Below are positions 33,201-44,118 of a DNA stretch of 64,000 nucleotides, piece after piece. Source of the DNA: Dactylorhiza incarnata (lineage: Eukaryota; Streptophyta; Magnoliopsida; Asparagales; Orchidaceae); assembly GCA_033032865.1 (NCBI GenBank), contig JAWHQI010000305.1, positions 310,001 to 374,000 on the forward strand, written 5' to 3'. The position numbers and the translations under genes were made by a program. The notes beneath the pieces were generated by a model, which saw only the letters and a program-made list of their open reading frames with translations, searched no databases and was not told where the DNA came from. Every line of letters starts with the position of its first letter. The stretch's first letter is position 1.

Positions 33201-36200
33201 CAGAGGAATCCAACCGTCCAATCACCCGCTCTCTATCTCGTGTTACTCCCAATTTATCGCCAACCGTATTCTGCACTATGGGGAACACTCTCGCTCTAAT
33301 GGATACTATGAGGGACTTAATGCAAACATTCATGTCATCCATAAAGGTACGCCTTCGAGACACCAAAGTACGCCATCGAGAAGACATGGCCATACTCACC
33401 AACAAATTTAATGATTTGATAACCGACATTTCGGTCATTACTACCCCACATACTGATTATGCTTGCAACAGTCAGACGCCTTCACCGCTACTTCTTTGAC
33501 TTGATCTCCCGTCCAGGGCACCACCTGAAGGTAACATTATGCCCCGTTATACCAAGTTGGCATTTCCAACTTACGATGGGAAGGATGTTCCCTTAGGTTG
33601 GCTCACCAGTGCGAATCATTTTTTACCCTTCAGCAGACACCGATGACATAGTGGATCAGTCTGGCCTCCTTCCACATGCTTGATATCGTTCAGTTATGGT
33701 TCGCTCTTTTGCAGGAGGACAGTCTTGGAATGATCTGACATGACTTCAAGTGGGCCTGCCACCTGCGCTTTAATACCCCTGATTCGCAATCCCTTAGTGT
33801 CCTTACTACGTTATGTCAGTCAAGGCTGATTGATGGATATCTAGAACAATTTCAGATTCTTTTGGCGCATGTCACGATACCCCCTGGGATGCAGGTCATC
33901 ATCTTTATAGATGGGCTTCGCGATCGACTACGTTTGGACGTCGAATTCGAGGCCCCCCGAGACTTGGTGACTGCTATGAGCTTAGCAATATTGTGCGACC
34001 GTCGACTTCAGTTTGCACAAGAGGCTTACATCACCACCAACATAGGGACTCCGGAGGGACGTGCCGAGGGCACCCAAACCCCACAGATCCATCGACTGTC
34101 TCGAACAAAAATATCTGGCCGTCGCGCACAAGGGCTATGTTATAACTGTGATGAGCAATATACTCGTGGCCATCAGTGCAAAAGAATTTTTTATCTGCGC
34201 GTGGATGACTCTGATGATGAATGGGTTGGGTGAAGTGGGCACCGTCGTCGGTCTCCCTTGAACTGGAGGTCAAACTCTTTGCACGGCGGGAGCGATGATA
34301 TAGGATTCGTGCTGGTTATTATCCTTTGGGTTTTATTATATTATTTAGTGTTATTGTTCATTGTCGTTACGTTGTAGTTTTTAAGTCTAAGTGTTAGGAC
34401 TTATTTACAATTATGCCCCCTGTAAGTCTATTTAAAAGACCCCTTGGGTATTGTAATGGTAAGCAAGAATTAGTCTCTTCTTCTTTGTCTTGTTTATGAG
34501 ATCATGGTAGCTCTTTTCTCCCGAGCACACTTCGCTTAGGTAGCTGCGGTTCCTGCTCCACTTTACTCTCCGACCACTACTCCGACGAGCACATAACACT
34601 ATCCTTACAAATTAATGGGTTCAGATCAAAATATTTTGCATTTAAAGTGATGAGTGGTAAAAACCAAAAGGAACTATTTTGAATAATTAAATTTTATTAT
34701 TCATTTTTTACAAATTTTACTTGAGATAAATATATATATATATTTCCATTGGTTGTGAATTGTGATACTTGTCATGAGAGCCTCATTCACAATCGATTGA
34801 CATTGAGGACCAAAGTAGCATATGGTACTATTTTACTCTCTTCATCCTCAACGATACCCACTTCAAAAAACCACAACAAAGAATTGCAAAAGTGTTTTAT
34901 TCTGTGATTAGGAGAAGAATGCGAAGAAATGACAAATATGGTACATGGTGGAAGATAAGATTATTTGTGATGAGAAATTGGAAATTTCTTACAGTAGAAA
35001 GTAAATCAAATGCTTAAGTTATCTTATTCATCCACATAGGGGAATACTTATATCATTACAAAAGACTCACTAAGCCTCACACAAGATGTGGGACTAAACC
35101 CACTCACACATACTAATATAATATTCTCAACTCTCCCCCTCAAGCTGGAGGGGAAACCACCAACTTGACAACATCAAAGGAAGGGTAAATGTGGTAGGCA
35201 AAGGTGGGACAAGACGGGTGACCGGGGATACTCCCACACACGATACACCCACAAGAAAGAAACCACACACACGAATCCACGAGACTGCGGGGATAACACC
35301 ACAAACACACAGATCTACGGGACCGCAGAGATAACACCACACACACGAATCTACGTGACCGCGGGGATAACACCACACTCACGAATCTACGAGACCGCGG
35401 GGATAAGAGAGAAAGGAGAAAAACAACCACCAAAGACCATACCACCTACCAATCATCAAGGAAAACTTGGGGAGACACAAACAACACACGACAAAAGCCT
35501 AGAGGCCGTGTGGGACTAAGGCGAACAACGGGAAAGATCATCCGGGTCGCCCACATCCCAAACACTCCCCCTCACGCGGAATACACGTGCATATATGCAT
35601 AACAATAACAAGAAGCAAATACAATAATAAAACCACGAACAAATGACTGGAAAAAAAACGCACACAAAACTTCAACTTCTGCTAGAGATCAACACCCCGA
35701 AGGCAGCTGCAGCGGCTGGTAGCATGGACACACGAGGGGCAGTCGCTGGAAGGCGGCTAGAATCCACAGGAAGAAGAGAGGGGCCGGATCGGGTGCAGAT
35801 CTGGAGCAGGGAGGATCACCAGAGAAAGCTGTTGACAGGAGCAGCAGATGAGAAGCACGACCTGAACAGCGGAGTAGAAGATCGACGAGATCAGCGACAA
35901 CGAGCGATGGCGAGCCTGCTCTGGAAGGTAGATAAAGCCAGCAGAGGCTGCTCGATCTCATAAAGAAGAAGGGAAATGGCAAAGGCGAGAGTCGTTGATG
36001 AAGAGGGGCACAGGAGTTGATTCCAACGACGAAAGAAGCCATTGATATCGAGGACGACCGCAACAGCCACACGCGGAGACAGGATCAACGACGCAGACGA
36101 TGATGAAAGCGAAGGCAAGGAGCAGCGACGGGATCGTGTATGACGGAAGCAGAGCCTCCCGTCGACGGAGTCAGAGGCTGGTCCCGTCGACGGGAGCGGA

Positions 36201-39200
36201 AGAGATCCCCCTCGGGAGCAGCGATGAAATCAGACGGCGGAAGGGGAAGAAAAATGGCGGCCACGGGAGAAAGGAATTTTTTAAGGTTTACTCAGCCTCT
36301 GATACCAAGTAGAAAGTAAATCAAATGCTTAAGTTATCTTATTCATCCACATAGGGGAGTACTTATATCATTACAAAAGACTCACTAAGCCTAACACAAG
36401 ATGTGAGACTAAACCCACTCACAGATACTAATATAATATTCTCAACTCTTACATGAAATGATTTTGAATAAAAACACCTTGATTGAACTGGATTCTAGAT
36501 TGTAATAACTTAAAAACACAATCCTTGCAGTTGCTTCAATTTTCAAGCCTCAACAATGAAAAAATTACATCACTACATCACTACGTCACTCAATTTTCAA
36601 GTCTCAACAATGAAAAAACTACATCACTACATCACTACGTCACTTTGTCATATGCTCCACCTACTAGTTTTTTAAGGACCTGCAGTCGGGTGATGTTGAA
36701 TCAACCTTCATGATATAAATACTAGTAATCATTAGTAATAATTATACCATGTCATATTGTTAAAAATTCATGATTGGGGAATGGCGCACCGTCGCAGGGG
36801 GGCAAGACATATACACCAAATACTTGTACCTTTTATATGCACTTTTGTTTTTGTGGTTTCGTTTATCGCTTTAGGTCTTGATTAAATCTACAATTGATGT
36901 ACTTGCCTTAGTGGGAGGCATTTAATAATAGTTGGAAATTTTTTACCCCTCACACTACTTATAGAGTAAGAGAGTATGGTAAGGGGTAAGCAAAAGTTAA
37001 TTTCAAATTCTATCCCAATCTTTCCCTCTCTCCCTTCTTCCACTCGATAGTAGCGCCCCTCCCTCAAGTAGCTGCTTGCTGGTTAAGCTCGACTCCCCAT
37101 CGTAATATCTCAGGCCCTCCTCAACCTAGCCATGCTCGCAAGCTCGATGCCTCTGTCCCTGCTCTCCACCAAAGGGAAATCTAGATCCAAGAAGAGTCGA
37201 GAGGATCTCCTCAAGGACTTCTTCCTCTCTGGGCTGCGCACTTGAAATAAGACGAGGAGCCACAACAACTTAGTATCAGAGACACTCCTCTTCACTCCCG
37301 CGCTGACGTGCGAACCTCTGACGTCGCCCAACGGATCTGATCCCCTGTGCACGACTCCTCCACATGCTCGCGCGATCCAGTAGCAATGCCTTTCTGATCC
37401 ACCGTATCCCTACATGCGCCTCTCTTATTGTTTCAGGGGACTGATCCATACTTCCCATTTCTTGCAATTTTCTCTCCCCCTTCCAGCACATCGGCTTGAC
37501 CGACCGACTCTCCTACCGTGCCATAGTGCAAACCATCTCCCTCATCCTTCAGACATGGAGAACTGTGGATTCACCCTCTCTCATGTGATGGAAATGATTC
37601 GGAAGATGATTTACGATCAAACGACCACTGCAGAATAACAAGTTGTAGTGTCCGCACCACAAGCCGTCAATACTGCCACATTCGAGGCCCTCACAACTCG
37701 CATTGATGGCCTGCATTCTGTTGGGGCATTAACAACTGACTATGATCTCTCCTCAGGGCAGCCCACATTACACCGTACGATCTGAGCTTTATGGGAGTCA
37801 GGTGGGAAGAGGGTGGCGTACTGCTCTGCATGAAGTTGAATTTTCCACACTTTGATGGCAAGGACGACACCTTAGACTTTGGCCAACTAGCGCACTCTGT
37901 GGGAAGAATGGATAAGGTTGGCCTCATTCCAGCTCATGGGCTCGACCTAGTTGTGGTACTTGCAATTCGAGCGGGACAAACCTAATGTGAAGGAGGATTC
38001 AAATATTACTGCAACCTGCATGTCAGGCCACCACTCTACTGCTATCCAGTTAGCAAAATCATCTCTCTAAAACAAACTGGGTCAGTGGATGAGTACTTGG
38101 AGAAATTTTGGAATTTATAGGCCCAGGCTATCTTCATTGACATGGAATTTGAAGTCTTGCCGGGCCTCATTAGAACATGAGTCTGACACGCATTTGAAAG
38201 AAATGACTCCTCATGGAAAATGGTGGCCACCATGACGGGGAAGGGGGTCATAGTTTGAGGGGTATCTCTTCTTACCACTTAGACGACACTCTAACTTCCC
38301 CTAGCCACAAGGACCCCAATTGAATTCTCATCTCTAACAGAATCGAAATGATCTCTGATTTGTGTCAAATTCACAGATACCAAGAAGAACGAAAGGCCTT
38401 GGACTCGTAATGGATCTTGAAGCACTATTCATGTGTCTCCCTGGCCAAACCCTCCTATATTTGTATTACTTGTTAATGGTTGATCAAGCTTGATGGATTC
38501 ACCTTCTGAAACAAGAAGTTTTGGTCCTAGAGGTATAGTATCAACCACTTGACGTCCATCTGATGGAACTTATACCTGGGTCTCAGAAAACAAGTAATTT
38601 TTGTTGGGCCCTTGGGATCGTAGGATTCACCGATGTGCTCTCCGATCCTGGCTTTCGTGCTTTGGTGAGTCGTCCGATTGAAAGCCATTTTTAAATGCTT
38701 GATAAGAGAAGAACTGGCAAAGATATGATTTCAAGGTCTATGCTTTAACTGCGATGAGAAGTATACAATGAGGCACAAGTTTAAACGTCTCTTTTAGTTA
38801 GTGGTTTCCATCGGACAATGACAAGCATGAGAAATATAGGAAGAGTAAATTATCATTCAATTTTGCAAATGAGGATACATGTACCTATATGTAGGAGCCT
38901 TGGGACATACCTAAACCCATATAGGCAACGCGGGAGTAATATTTATCATATATACAATATATAAGACCACCCCCTCACAAGCTAGACCATATGTATTGAT
39001 CATGCCTAACTTGAATGTAAAGCATGTGAAGAGTGCTTGAAAGAGAGAGAGAGGTTTTGTGAGGACATCTACAATCTATTTTGTAGTTGACACATGTTAG
39101 AGGACAGTTTTTTCTTTCACTCTATCTATGATAAAATTACAGTTTATTTCAATTGTTGAAGCCAGGAAAATCCCGACCCCAAATATTCGGATCAATGCAG

Positions 39201-42200
39201 CCAAAGGTTATTCGTCTAGAGATTTGGCTCGACGGCTTGACGGGCAAAGACGAAGGGACTATAAGAACAACAACAGGACCCTAGGTGCTGCGGCAGGGAG
39301 GTCCCACCACGTACCCAGAAGCTCAGAAGAGACTTCCCCTCCACAACCAAAGATGCCCGAGCAGGGTACGAGGAAGACACCGATTTGGCGAGTATCAAGA
39401 GTGACGACCAAGGATGACGGGTCCAAGTATTCGAAAATGGGGTTCCGAAAGCTCAGCCAAAGGTGCAATTCCTGGTACCCCTGCGGTCCTATTTATAGGA
39501 AAACCAAAGGGGAGGGAGGTCTTATTTATAGCTCATCCCATCCCGGCGACTATGCGACATTTGAGGGGATCTCGCCTGGCGTCGGCGAGCATCGCCTATA
39601 TTCGCCCACCTTGACGAGTATGAGGGTCTGCTCGCATATATTCGCCTAGGCCTTCTACTGTTCTTGCTGGCTGAGTTGTCTTTAACCTCTGACTCATGGC
39701 TTCTGGTTTGATCTTTTGACTTTGACTTCTGCTTACGTGTCGTGAATCGGGTCCCACCCTCGAAGAATATGGGTTGTGTATCAATGTGTTTAGTCGTTTC
39801 ATAGAATACAAGATTTTCAGCAATTTGAGTTGTATCATTGTTGTTACAGTAGAGAGTAGCCCGAGACGTATTTGTGATTCCAAGTTCCGTAAGAAGAAAA
39901 CTGAGCCATACTTCCATAGATGGTTTGTGTCATTGCTCTGTATTCAGCATTTGCGGATGAGTGAGCTACAACCTTTTTCTTGCCGCGCCAGACAGTAAGA
40001 TTTCTCCCAAGAATATCATATAACTACTTGATTTTCGATCATCAATCAACCCGACAAAATCAACATCAACAATGACTGTGAGCTACAACGTAGATGATGG
40101 TCTGTAGATTAGTCATTATCCAAGAAATTCCTTTTTACAACGTATATGTGAGATGTCAAGGAATTTTGCATGTATTGGCTCACCGTGTAATACAAATAAG
40201 TTGCGTCGTAAGAATCTTGAACACGAACTAGCAATATAGTATTAAGAAGGAAAGAAGATACAAGTTATCAAAGCAAGCTCGACCTAATCTTTTAGAGGCA
40301 GGAACCCTCTAAGAGTCTTCTCTCCAAAGAAGCTTAAGCTTAAGCAATGATCCAAGATCAGGCAGGTCAGACCAGTTGATACGGACAAGCGACTATGTAT
40401 GAAGAACGCTAGCAAACACATGCTTACAATACTGCAATAGTGCATGAAAAAGAAGATACAATTAATGAGGCATGCTCGTTACCAACTCTTGAGGACAGGA
40501 TCCCTCTAAGAGCCACCATGACTAAACTCCCCAGGTAAACACGTCATTGAGAGACTCTCGCGACGTGAGACCATTCGTTCGAGCGCACGTGTCCCTGTCT
40601 GTCTGTGTGTATATGCATCATCATGCTTATTGCAAATGCTATATCAGTGAGGTAGCTTGGGTTAATTCTCAGGCTCTGATACCATGTCAGAAGAGTAAAT
40701 TATTATTCCGCTTTTCAAATGAGGATACATGCACATATATATAGAAGCCTCGGGGCATACCTAAACCCATATAGGCAATGTGAGACTAATATCTATATAC
40801 AATATATAAGACCACAAGAATAATGCAAGGGACTAAACAATTTTGTCATTCAATCTCGAGGACAAGCTGGATCAGCAAGAAGATGAGTTGTTGGTTCAAG
40901 ATTGATGAATGTCATACACCTCAAGGGGAAAGTCCTAACCACTAGACACGTGTATCTTTTATATGCAAATTTTTTGTAATTCCATTTATCTCATTATGTC
41001 TCGATTAAACTCATAATTGATGTACTAACCTTAATAAGGGTAATTTTTGTAATAATTTGAACTCTTTTTTCCGGTTACACTACTTAAGAGAGTAAGAGTA
41101 TGGTAAGGGGTAAGCAAGACCTAATTTCTCTCTCTTGCTATCTCTCGCTCCCCCTCCTACCTAATAACAACGCCCTCTCCCTCGGGTAGCCACACGTGGG
41201 TTGATTATAGAAGCACACTCGGTCATCTTTGTATCATTTGAGCTCGGCTCCCCATCAGAATATCACACGCACTCCTCGACATAGTCATTTCCCCCATGAT
41301 CGACATCTCCCCCCTCTTCATTAACCGGAAATCTAGATCCAAGAAAGGTTGAGTGGTTCTCCTCCAAAACTTCTTCCTCCCTGAGCCACCCGATCCTCGA
41401 GTGTGAGCCATAACTTGGTATTAAAGTCACTTCCCTCCACCTCCGCCACCGACGCATCTTCCCTCACCATGCCCCGCTTGCAGCGTCTTTTAGAACTCAC
41501 ACAAACCCTCGACTTCGCACAATGGATCCGCTCCCCTCCGCGCAACTCCCCATTGTTCCAGTGGACCGATCCACCCTACCCTTGCAACGCCCTTTCGAGC
41601 TTTTGCGGTCCACATGAAACGCCTTCCTAATACACCCTATCACCACACACATCTCCCTCACTGTTCCAGGTGACAGATCCACGTTTCCCCCACTCCTGCA
41701 ATTTTCCCCCATCGATCCAGCAAACCTAACCAGCCAGCTCATTTGTCGTGCCATCCTACATACCATCTCTCCCATCCTTCAGATGAAGCAAGCTAATCTC
41801 CTGGAAATTTATTCTGCCTACATTGAAATTTTTTTCCTTTCCGTATTTTACTTGAAACTTTCCTTATTGCTTCATTGTATCGACACTTATCTTTAGTTCA
41901 TTTCAGTTAGAAGCATAAAATTGTATGCATAAGAATGTGCCACATATCTAAGCAGTATGACAAGAATGTTAATGACACATTGACACCTGACAGGCTCATA
42001 TAAATCTACTATTTTAAGTTTGTTGGCAACATGCAAATTTAATATGCAGCGGTTTCCTGCAGGCTTGATTTCTCAAATAATCTTCTGTGTGAACTACCTC
42101 GCAGCCTTGGCAATTGCATAGATTTATCAGAACTCAAGGTAACAACTCTACTGAATCACTGATGCTAGATAATTCCTTCTTGATTTCTCTTGCAAAATTC

Positions 42201-43308
42201 TACTGGTAAAGGATTAAAAAAGTGTATTACCATATGAAGTTCAAGGGCATCATCCTTATATCTACTATCACTATAATGATCCCAAGTTCCCAACTATTTT
42301 AATCATCATTTCTTATTATAATTCTACGTTTCTTCGGTTTCTTGCAAAAGCTTTTCTGTTCAAAATTTTCTTTATTGCATAATGATATTTCGATTCTTCT
42401 TTAGGCAACAAATAACACCATAGCCAAACTTCCAGATGAACTTGACAAATGCTTGAAGTTAATTAAACTGGACATCGAGGTATCATTAAGTGCTCATCTT
42501 TTTAATTCGCAAGAGTATCTCTTTGTATGCTTACATGGCTATCACATGTTCATTCAGCATTGGTAGAAAGGATCTAATAATATATACTATTTCAGGGAAA
42601 TAAACTGACAGTAATACCGGAGAACATATTGAGGTCGTGGACCATGCTTAGAGAACTTAATGCTGGTACTAGTATCTTGTTTTTGATGAAAATAGTTTTT
42701 AATATTTTAGTGTTATTATGGCTTGTCATCTTTAAGTTAGCGTTAGAGAACAAGTTAGTTATTTTAGTTTTTAATATTTTAGTGTTATATTTTAGTGTTT
42801 TTGATGAAAACAGTTGAATCCTCATTGAAATCATGAAATGTACCATACTAAGCAACGTCCTAAATTTTCTTCTTACAGCAAGAAATCTTCTCACAACCAT
42901 TCCTAATAGCATTGGAGTTCTCACAAAATTGATACGTCTTGACTTCCATCAGAACAGTAAGTTGAAAAACAGCCACCAACTTATTCTGGAGTTTTGGGCA
43001 AAAGCACCTCTGTTTTAGTGTAGCATTCTTTACTAAAGATTTCTTTGTATGTTTTGTTTTTATGTCTATGATATAGAGATTTCGCAGATTCCATCATCAA
43101 TTGAGGGTTGCTGCTCATTAGCTGAGTTTTATTTGGGGTATGCATATACATAAAGATTTGCAACTATTGCATGGCTCGTCCTTTCATTTACATACAACGA
43201 TTAATTGTCTTGTAAATGTTAAATTTCAGAACAAATTTGTTATCATCACTGCCAGAGGAATTAGGTGCACTATCTTGTTTAGGAACTCTTGATCTTCGCT
43301 CAAATCAG
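27271..43308 (+). CDS. LRRC40-like leucine-rich repeat protein gene, exons 1-10 (3' end outside window)
   Basis: Exons: 27271-27335, 31162-31225, 31330-31466, 31564-31650, 42063-42138, 42405-42479, 42596-42665, 42879-42956, 43077-43137 and 43230-43308. All introns are GT-AG, phases match at every junction, and the 792 nt give 264 codons without a stop. The start [20 protein letters not shown] is that of plant LRRC40-type cytoplasmic LRR proteins. About nine LRRs of the LxxLxxLxLSxNxL type follow ([54 protein letters not shown]). Such repeats form a protein-binding solenoid; the partner is unknown. Introns 1, 4 and 10 are swollen by transposons. Missing 3' exons should lie right of 64000 unless lost. 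Confidence 0.9.
27680..30480 (+). pseudogene. Degenerate Ty1/Copia pol in intron 1
   Basis: Readable across shifting frames: the integrase C-terminal block ([24 protein letters not shown]), the linker [13 protein letters not shown] pieces ([24 protein letters not shown] text, [19 protein letters not shown]) and an RNase H piece ([14 protein letters not shown]). Near 30380 the end [11 protein letters not shown] precedes TGTGGTCTTATTC, a probable LTR start. About 1.1 kb between 29240 and 30347, ending GATGTTACA, looks like a later insertion into it, but I could not find its left boundary. Confidence 0.7.
30490..31160 (+). other. Intron 1 remainder of the LRR gene
   Basis: AT-rich intron DNA ending in a pyrimidine stretch and TTACAG at the exon 2 acceptor. 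No other feature is recognised. Confidence 0.5.
31162..31650 (+). CDS. LRR gene exons 2-4
   Basis: Exon 2 (31162-31225) gives [20 protein letters not shown]. Exon 3 (31330-31466) gives [19 protein letters not shown] and the first full LRRs. Exon 4 (31564-31650) gives [20 protein letters not shown]. The donors are GTGAAT, GTAAGC and GTATGC. The last splits a Lys codon that is completed by exon 5, 10.4 kb away. Confidence 0.9.
31651..32095 (+). other. LRR intron 4, left end with (GT)n and G run
   Basis: Contains GTGTGTGTGTGTG followed by 11 G (about 31934-31957), a microsatellite. No gene. Confidence 0.6.
32101..34598 (+). mobile_element. Element I: gag-only Ty3/Gypsy element in LRR intron 4
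   Basis: The duplication CTATC (32096-32100 and 34599-34603) flanks LTRs of 309 and 300 bp (32101-32409 and 34299-34598). TGGTATCAGAGAC, the tRNA-iMet primer site, follows the left LTR at 32413. Inside is only a decayed gag; no pol is present. The LTRs are clearly diverged, including their TA rather than TG starts, so this is an old copy. Confidence 0.85.
33530..34233 (+). pseudogene. Gag relic of element I
   Basis: Frames include the capsid start [15 protein letters not shown] text near 33555. The open frame 33862-34233 has [19 protein letters not shown] and a zinc knuckle [19 protein letters not shown]. The knuckle spacing is like that of chromoviral gags, which resembles element H. Several stops lie upstream, so it is a pseudogene. 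Confidence 0.75.
34604..34987 (+). other. LRR intron 4 DNA between I and G
   Basis: AT-rich, with a short (TA)n run near 34730. No gene recognised. Confidence 0.5.
34993..36447 (-). mobile_element. Element G: TRIM-like non-autonomous Copia derivative
   Basis: The duplication CTTAC (34988-34992 and 36448-36452) flanks two 140-bp direct repeats (34993-35132 and 36308-36447). On the minus strand the tRNA-iMet primer site TGGTATCAGAGGC abuts the right LTR (36307-36295), and TTCCCCTCCAGCTTGAGGGG adjoins the left one. The LTR shares GTGGGTTTAGTC and CCTATGTGGATGAAT with Copia K, so K-like elements are candidate helpers. About 1.2 kb of internal DNA has no retroviral gene. LTR ends are AG..CT instead of TG..CA. 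Confidence 0.82.
35250..35405. repeat. Tandem repeat of about 43 bp inside element G
   Basis: Four diverged copies of CGAATCTACGNGACCGCGGG followed by GATAACACCACAC. Confidence 0.75.
36453..36790 (+). other. LRR intron 4 DNA between G and J
   Basis: A duplicated segment AATTTTCAAG...CTACATCACTACGTCACT occurs twice (about 36537 and 36593). No gene. Confidence 0.5.
37690..38810 (+). pseudogene. Gag relic of element J
   Basis: Short frames spell [24 protein letters not shown] (approximately) and a knuckle [18 protein letters not shown] near 38740, the order of a chromoviral gag. Many stops and shifts are present. Confidence 0.65.
39154..39780 (-). mobile_element. Element E: solo LTR of the Tat family inside F
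   Basis: A single LTR-like unit of 627 bp is flanked by TCAAT (39149-39153 and 39781-39785). On the minus strand it ends GGCTTCAACA and contains the family text GGTGGGACCTCC and CTATAAATAG. Its start, TACACAACCC, has lost the expected TG. Removing it rejoins the Copia RNase H frame (TKHIEINC). It is evidence of LTR-LTR recombination in this family. Confidence 0.85.
40000..40672 (-). pseudogene. Element F leader and residual RT region
   Basis: Weak similarity to the Copia RT C-terminal region on the minus strand near 40000-40200; the rest to the primer site is leader-like. Heavily decayed. Confidence 0.45.
41431..42062 (+). other. Second J-type leader and end of LRR intron 4
   Basis: 41440-41780 matches the leader at 37370-37560 (shared GATCCA..TTCCC, TGCAATTTTC, CATCTC.CCCATCCTTCAGA). 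After about 41790 the DNA looks like ordinary intron, ending in TTTCCTGCAG at the exon 5 acceptor. Confidence 0.55.
42063..43308 (+). CDS. LRR gene exons 5-10
   Basis: Six small exons with short introns: [20 protein letters not shown], then [73 protein letters not shown] and [20 protein letters not shown]. Each exon is about one LRR, a typical LRR exon pattern. The final donor CAG|GTATTT opens an intron that holds a SINE-like insertion, Copia K and Athila M. Confidence 0.9.
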
Positions 43309-43348
43309 GTATTTTGTTGAATTTTTACAATTGTGTCTTAAAAGCTTT

Positions 43349-43674
43349 AATTGTGCTTCACCAATGCTCTGGATGCTGAATGAAGGAAGCATGGTTATGT
43401 GCACATAAATCAAAATGGATTCTTGGGTCTGCCCTCTCTGATGTCTTTGGCTTTGATTTGAGGGCATGATTCCGCAGCAAACACGATGGTATAGGGGGCC
43501 ACTATTTCAGTGGTACTCTGTGAGCAGCCACTTTGTGCATTTATTGTCAAAGGTTAGGTCTTTCTCCTCTGAGAGAAGCCACTTTGTGCATAGTGCCAAA
43601 GGTTAGGTCTGTTTCCAATCTTCCCCCGCCCATACCCCCAATGATTGGGGACTATATGGGTTCTGTTGTTGTTG
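43349..43674 (+). mobile_element. SINE-like retroposon in LRR intron 10
   Basis: An 18-bp direct repeat TTGTGTCTTAAAAGCTTT flanks a 326-bp body (43331-43348 and 43675-43692) that ends in a (GTT)n tail. Long variable TSDs and a TTG-type tail are typical of plant SINEs such as the TS group. I could not identify convincing pol III A and B boxes, so a truncated LINE end remains possible. Confidence 0.7.
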
Positions 43675-43692
43675 TTGTGTCTTAAAAGCTTT

Positions 43693-44118
43693 GTGCTGCT
43701 TCTATGTAATTAGCCTGTTTACATTGAACATTTTGAAGACAATTTTTTTCTTATTGTTTTCTAGGAACATTACCTACCTATTATTTTTCCACTAATCTGT
43801 AATTTGAAAATAGTTCGAATATTTTATTTATAGTCATACAAATGTTCTATTAGAAGTTGAGAAGATTTCTTGTAAATACTTTAGCATCATGCAAAGTAAC
43901 ACGCGAGTGCTTTTGAACTGAGCAATATTAATTACATAGTAAAATATCTAAGATGCATGATGATTTCATGCACCTTTGGATGCGACCGAGATGCATCATA
44001 TACCTACATGATGGTCCATGGGGAAAAATTGATGGTTGTGAACATGTATGTTCCATACTCTGGATCATTTATCCTTGTAGGTAACATTATTAAAAATATT
44101 CTAGAACATATTATTTTC
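43693..44118 (+). other. LRR intron 10 DNA before Copia K
   Basis: AT-rich, no gene recognised. Confidence 0.5.

Larger units (their letters stand above)
38828..40814 (-). mobile_element. Element F: truncated Copia element inside J
   Basis: Minus-strand LTRs of about 130-140 bp at 40685-40814 (5') and about 38828-38969 (3') share CCTAAACCCATATAGGCAA. The iMet primer site GCTCTGATACCA (plus-strand view) is at 40673-40684, touching the 5' LTR, and the polypurine GTGAGGGGG precedes the 3' LTR. CAAG occurs at both outer ends, a likely TSD with one mismatch. Internal DNA keeps only decayed RT/RNase H ([28 protein letters not shown] across the solo LTR). Confidence 0.75.
36800..41430 (+). mobile_element. 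Element J: degenerate Ty3/Gypsy in LRR intron 4, hosting F and E
   Basis: LTR-like segments at about 36800-37268 and 40927-41427 share long text, including GAGTATGGTAAGGGGTAAGC and GAAATCTAGATCCAAGAA. The first is followed by a decayed iMet primer site (TAGTATCAGAGAC, near 37270) and a gag relic. The second is unusually also followed by a primer-like TGGTATTAAAGTCAC and leader sequence up to about 41780, as if a second truncated copy or a recombinant. Boundaries are approximate and I found no clear TSD. Confidence 0.6.

Noticed and set aside
35643..36312. ORFs inside TRIM-like element G as a captured host gene
   Set aside because: Frames are short on both strands and show no recognisable protein; gene capture cannot be supported from the sequence alone.
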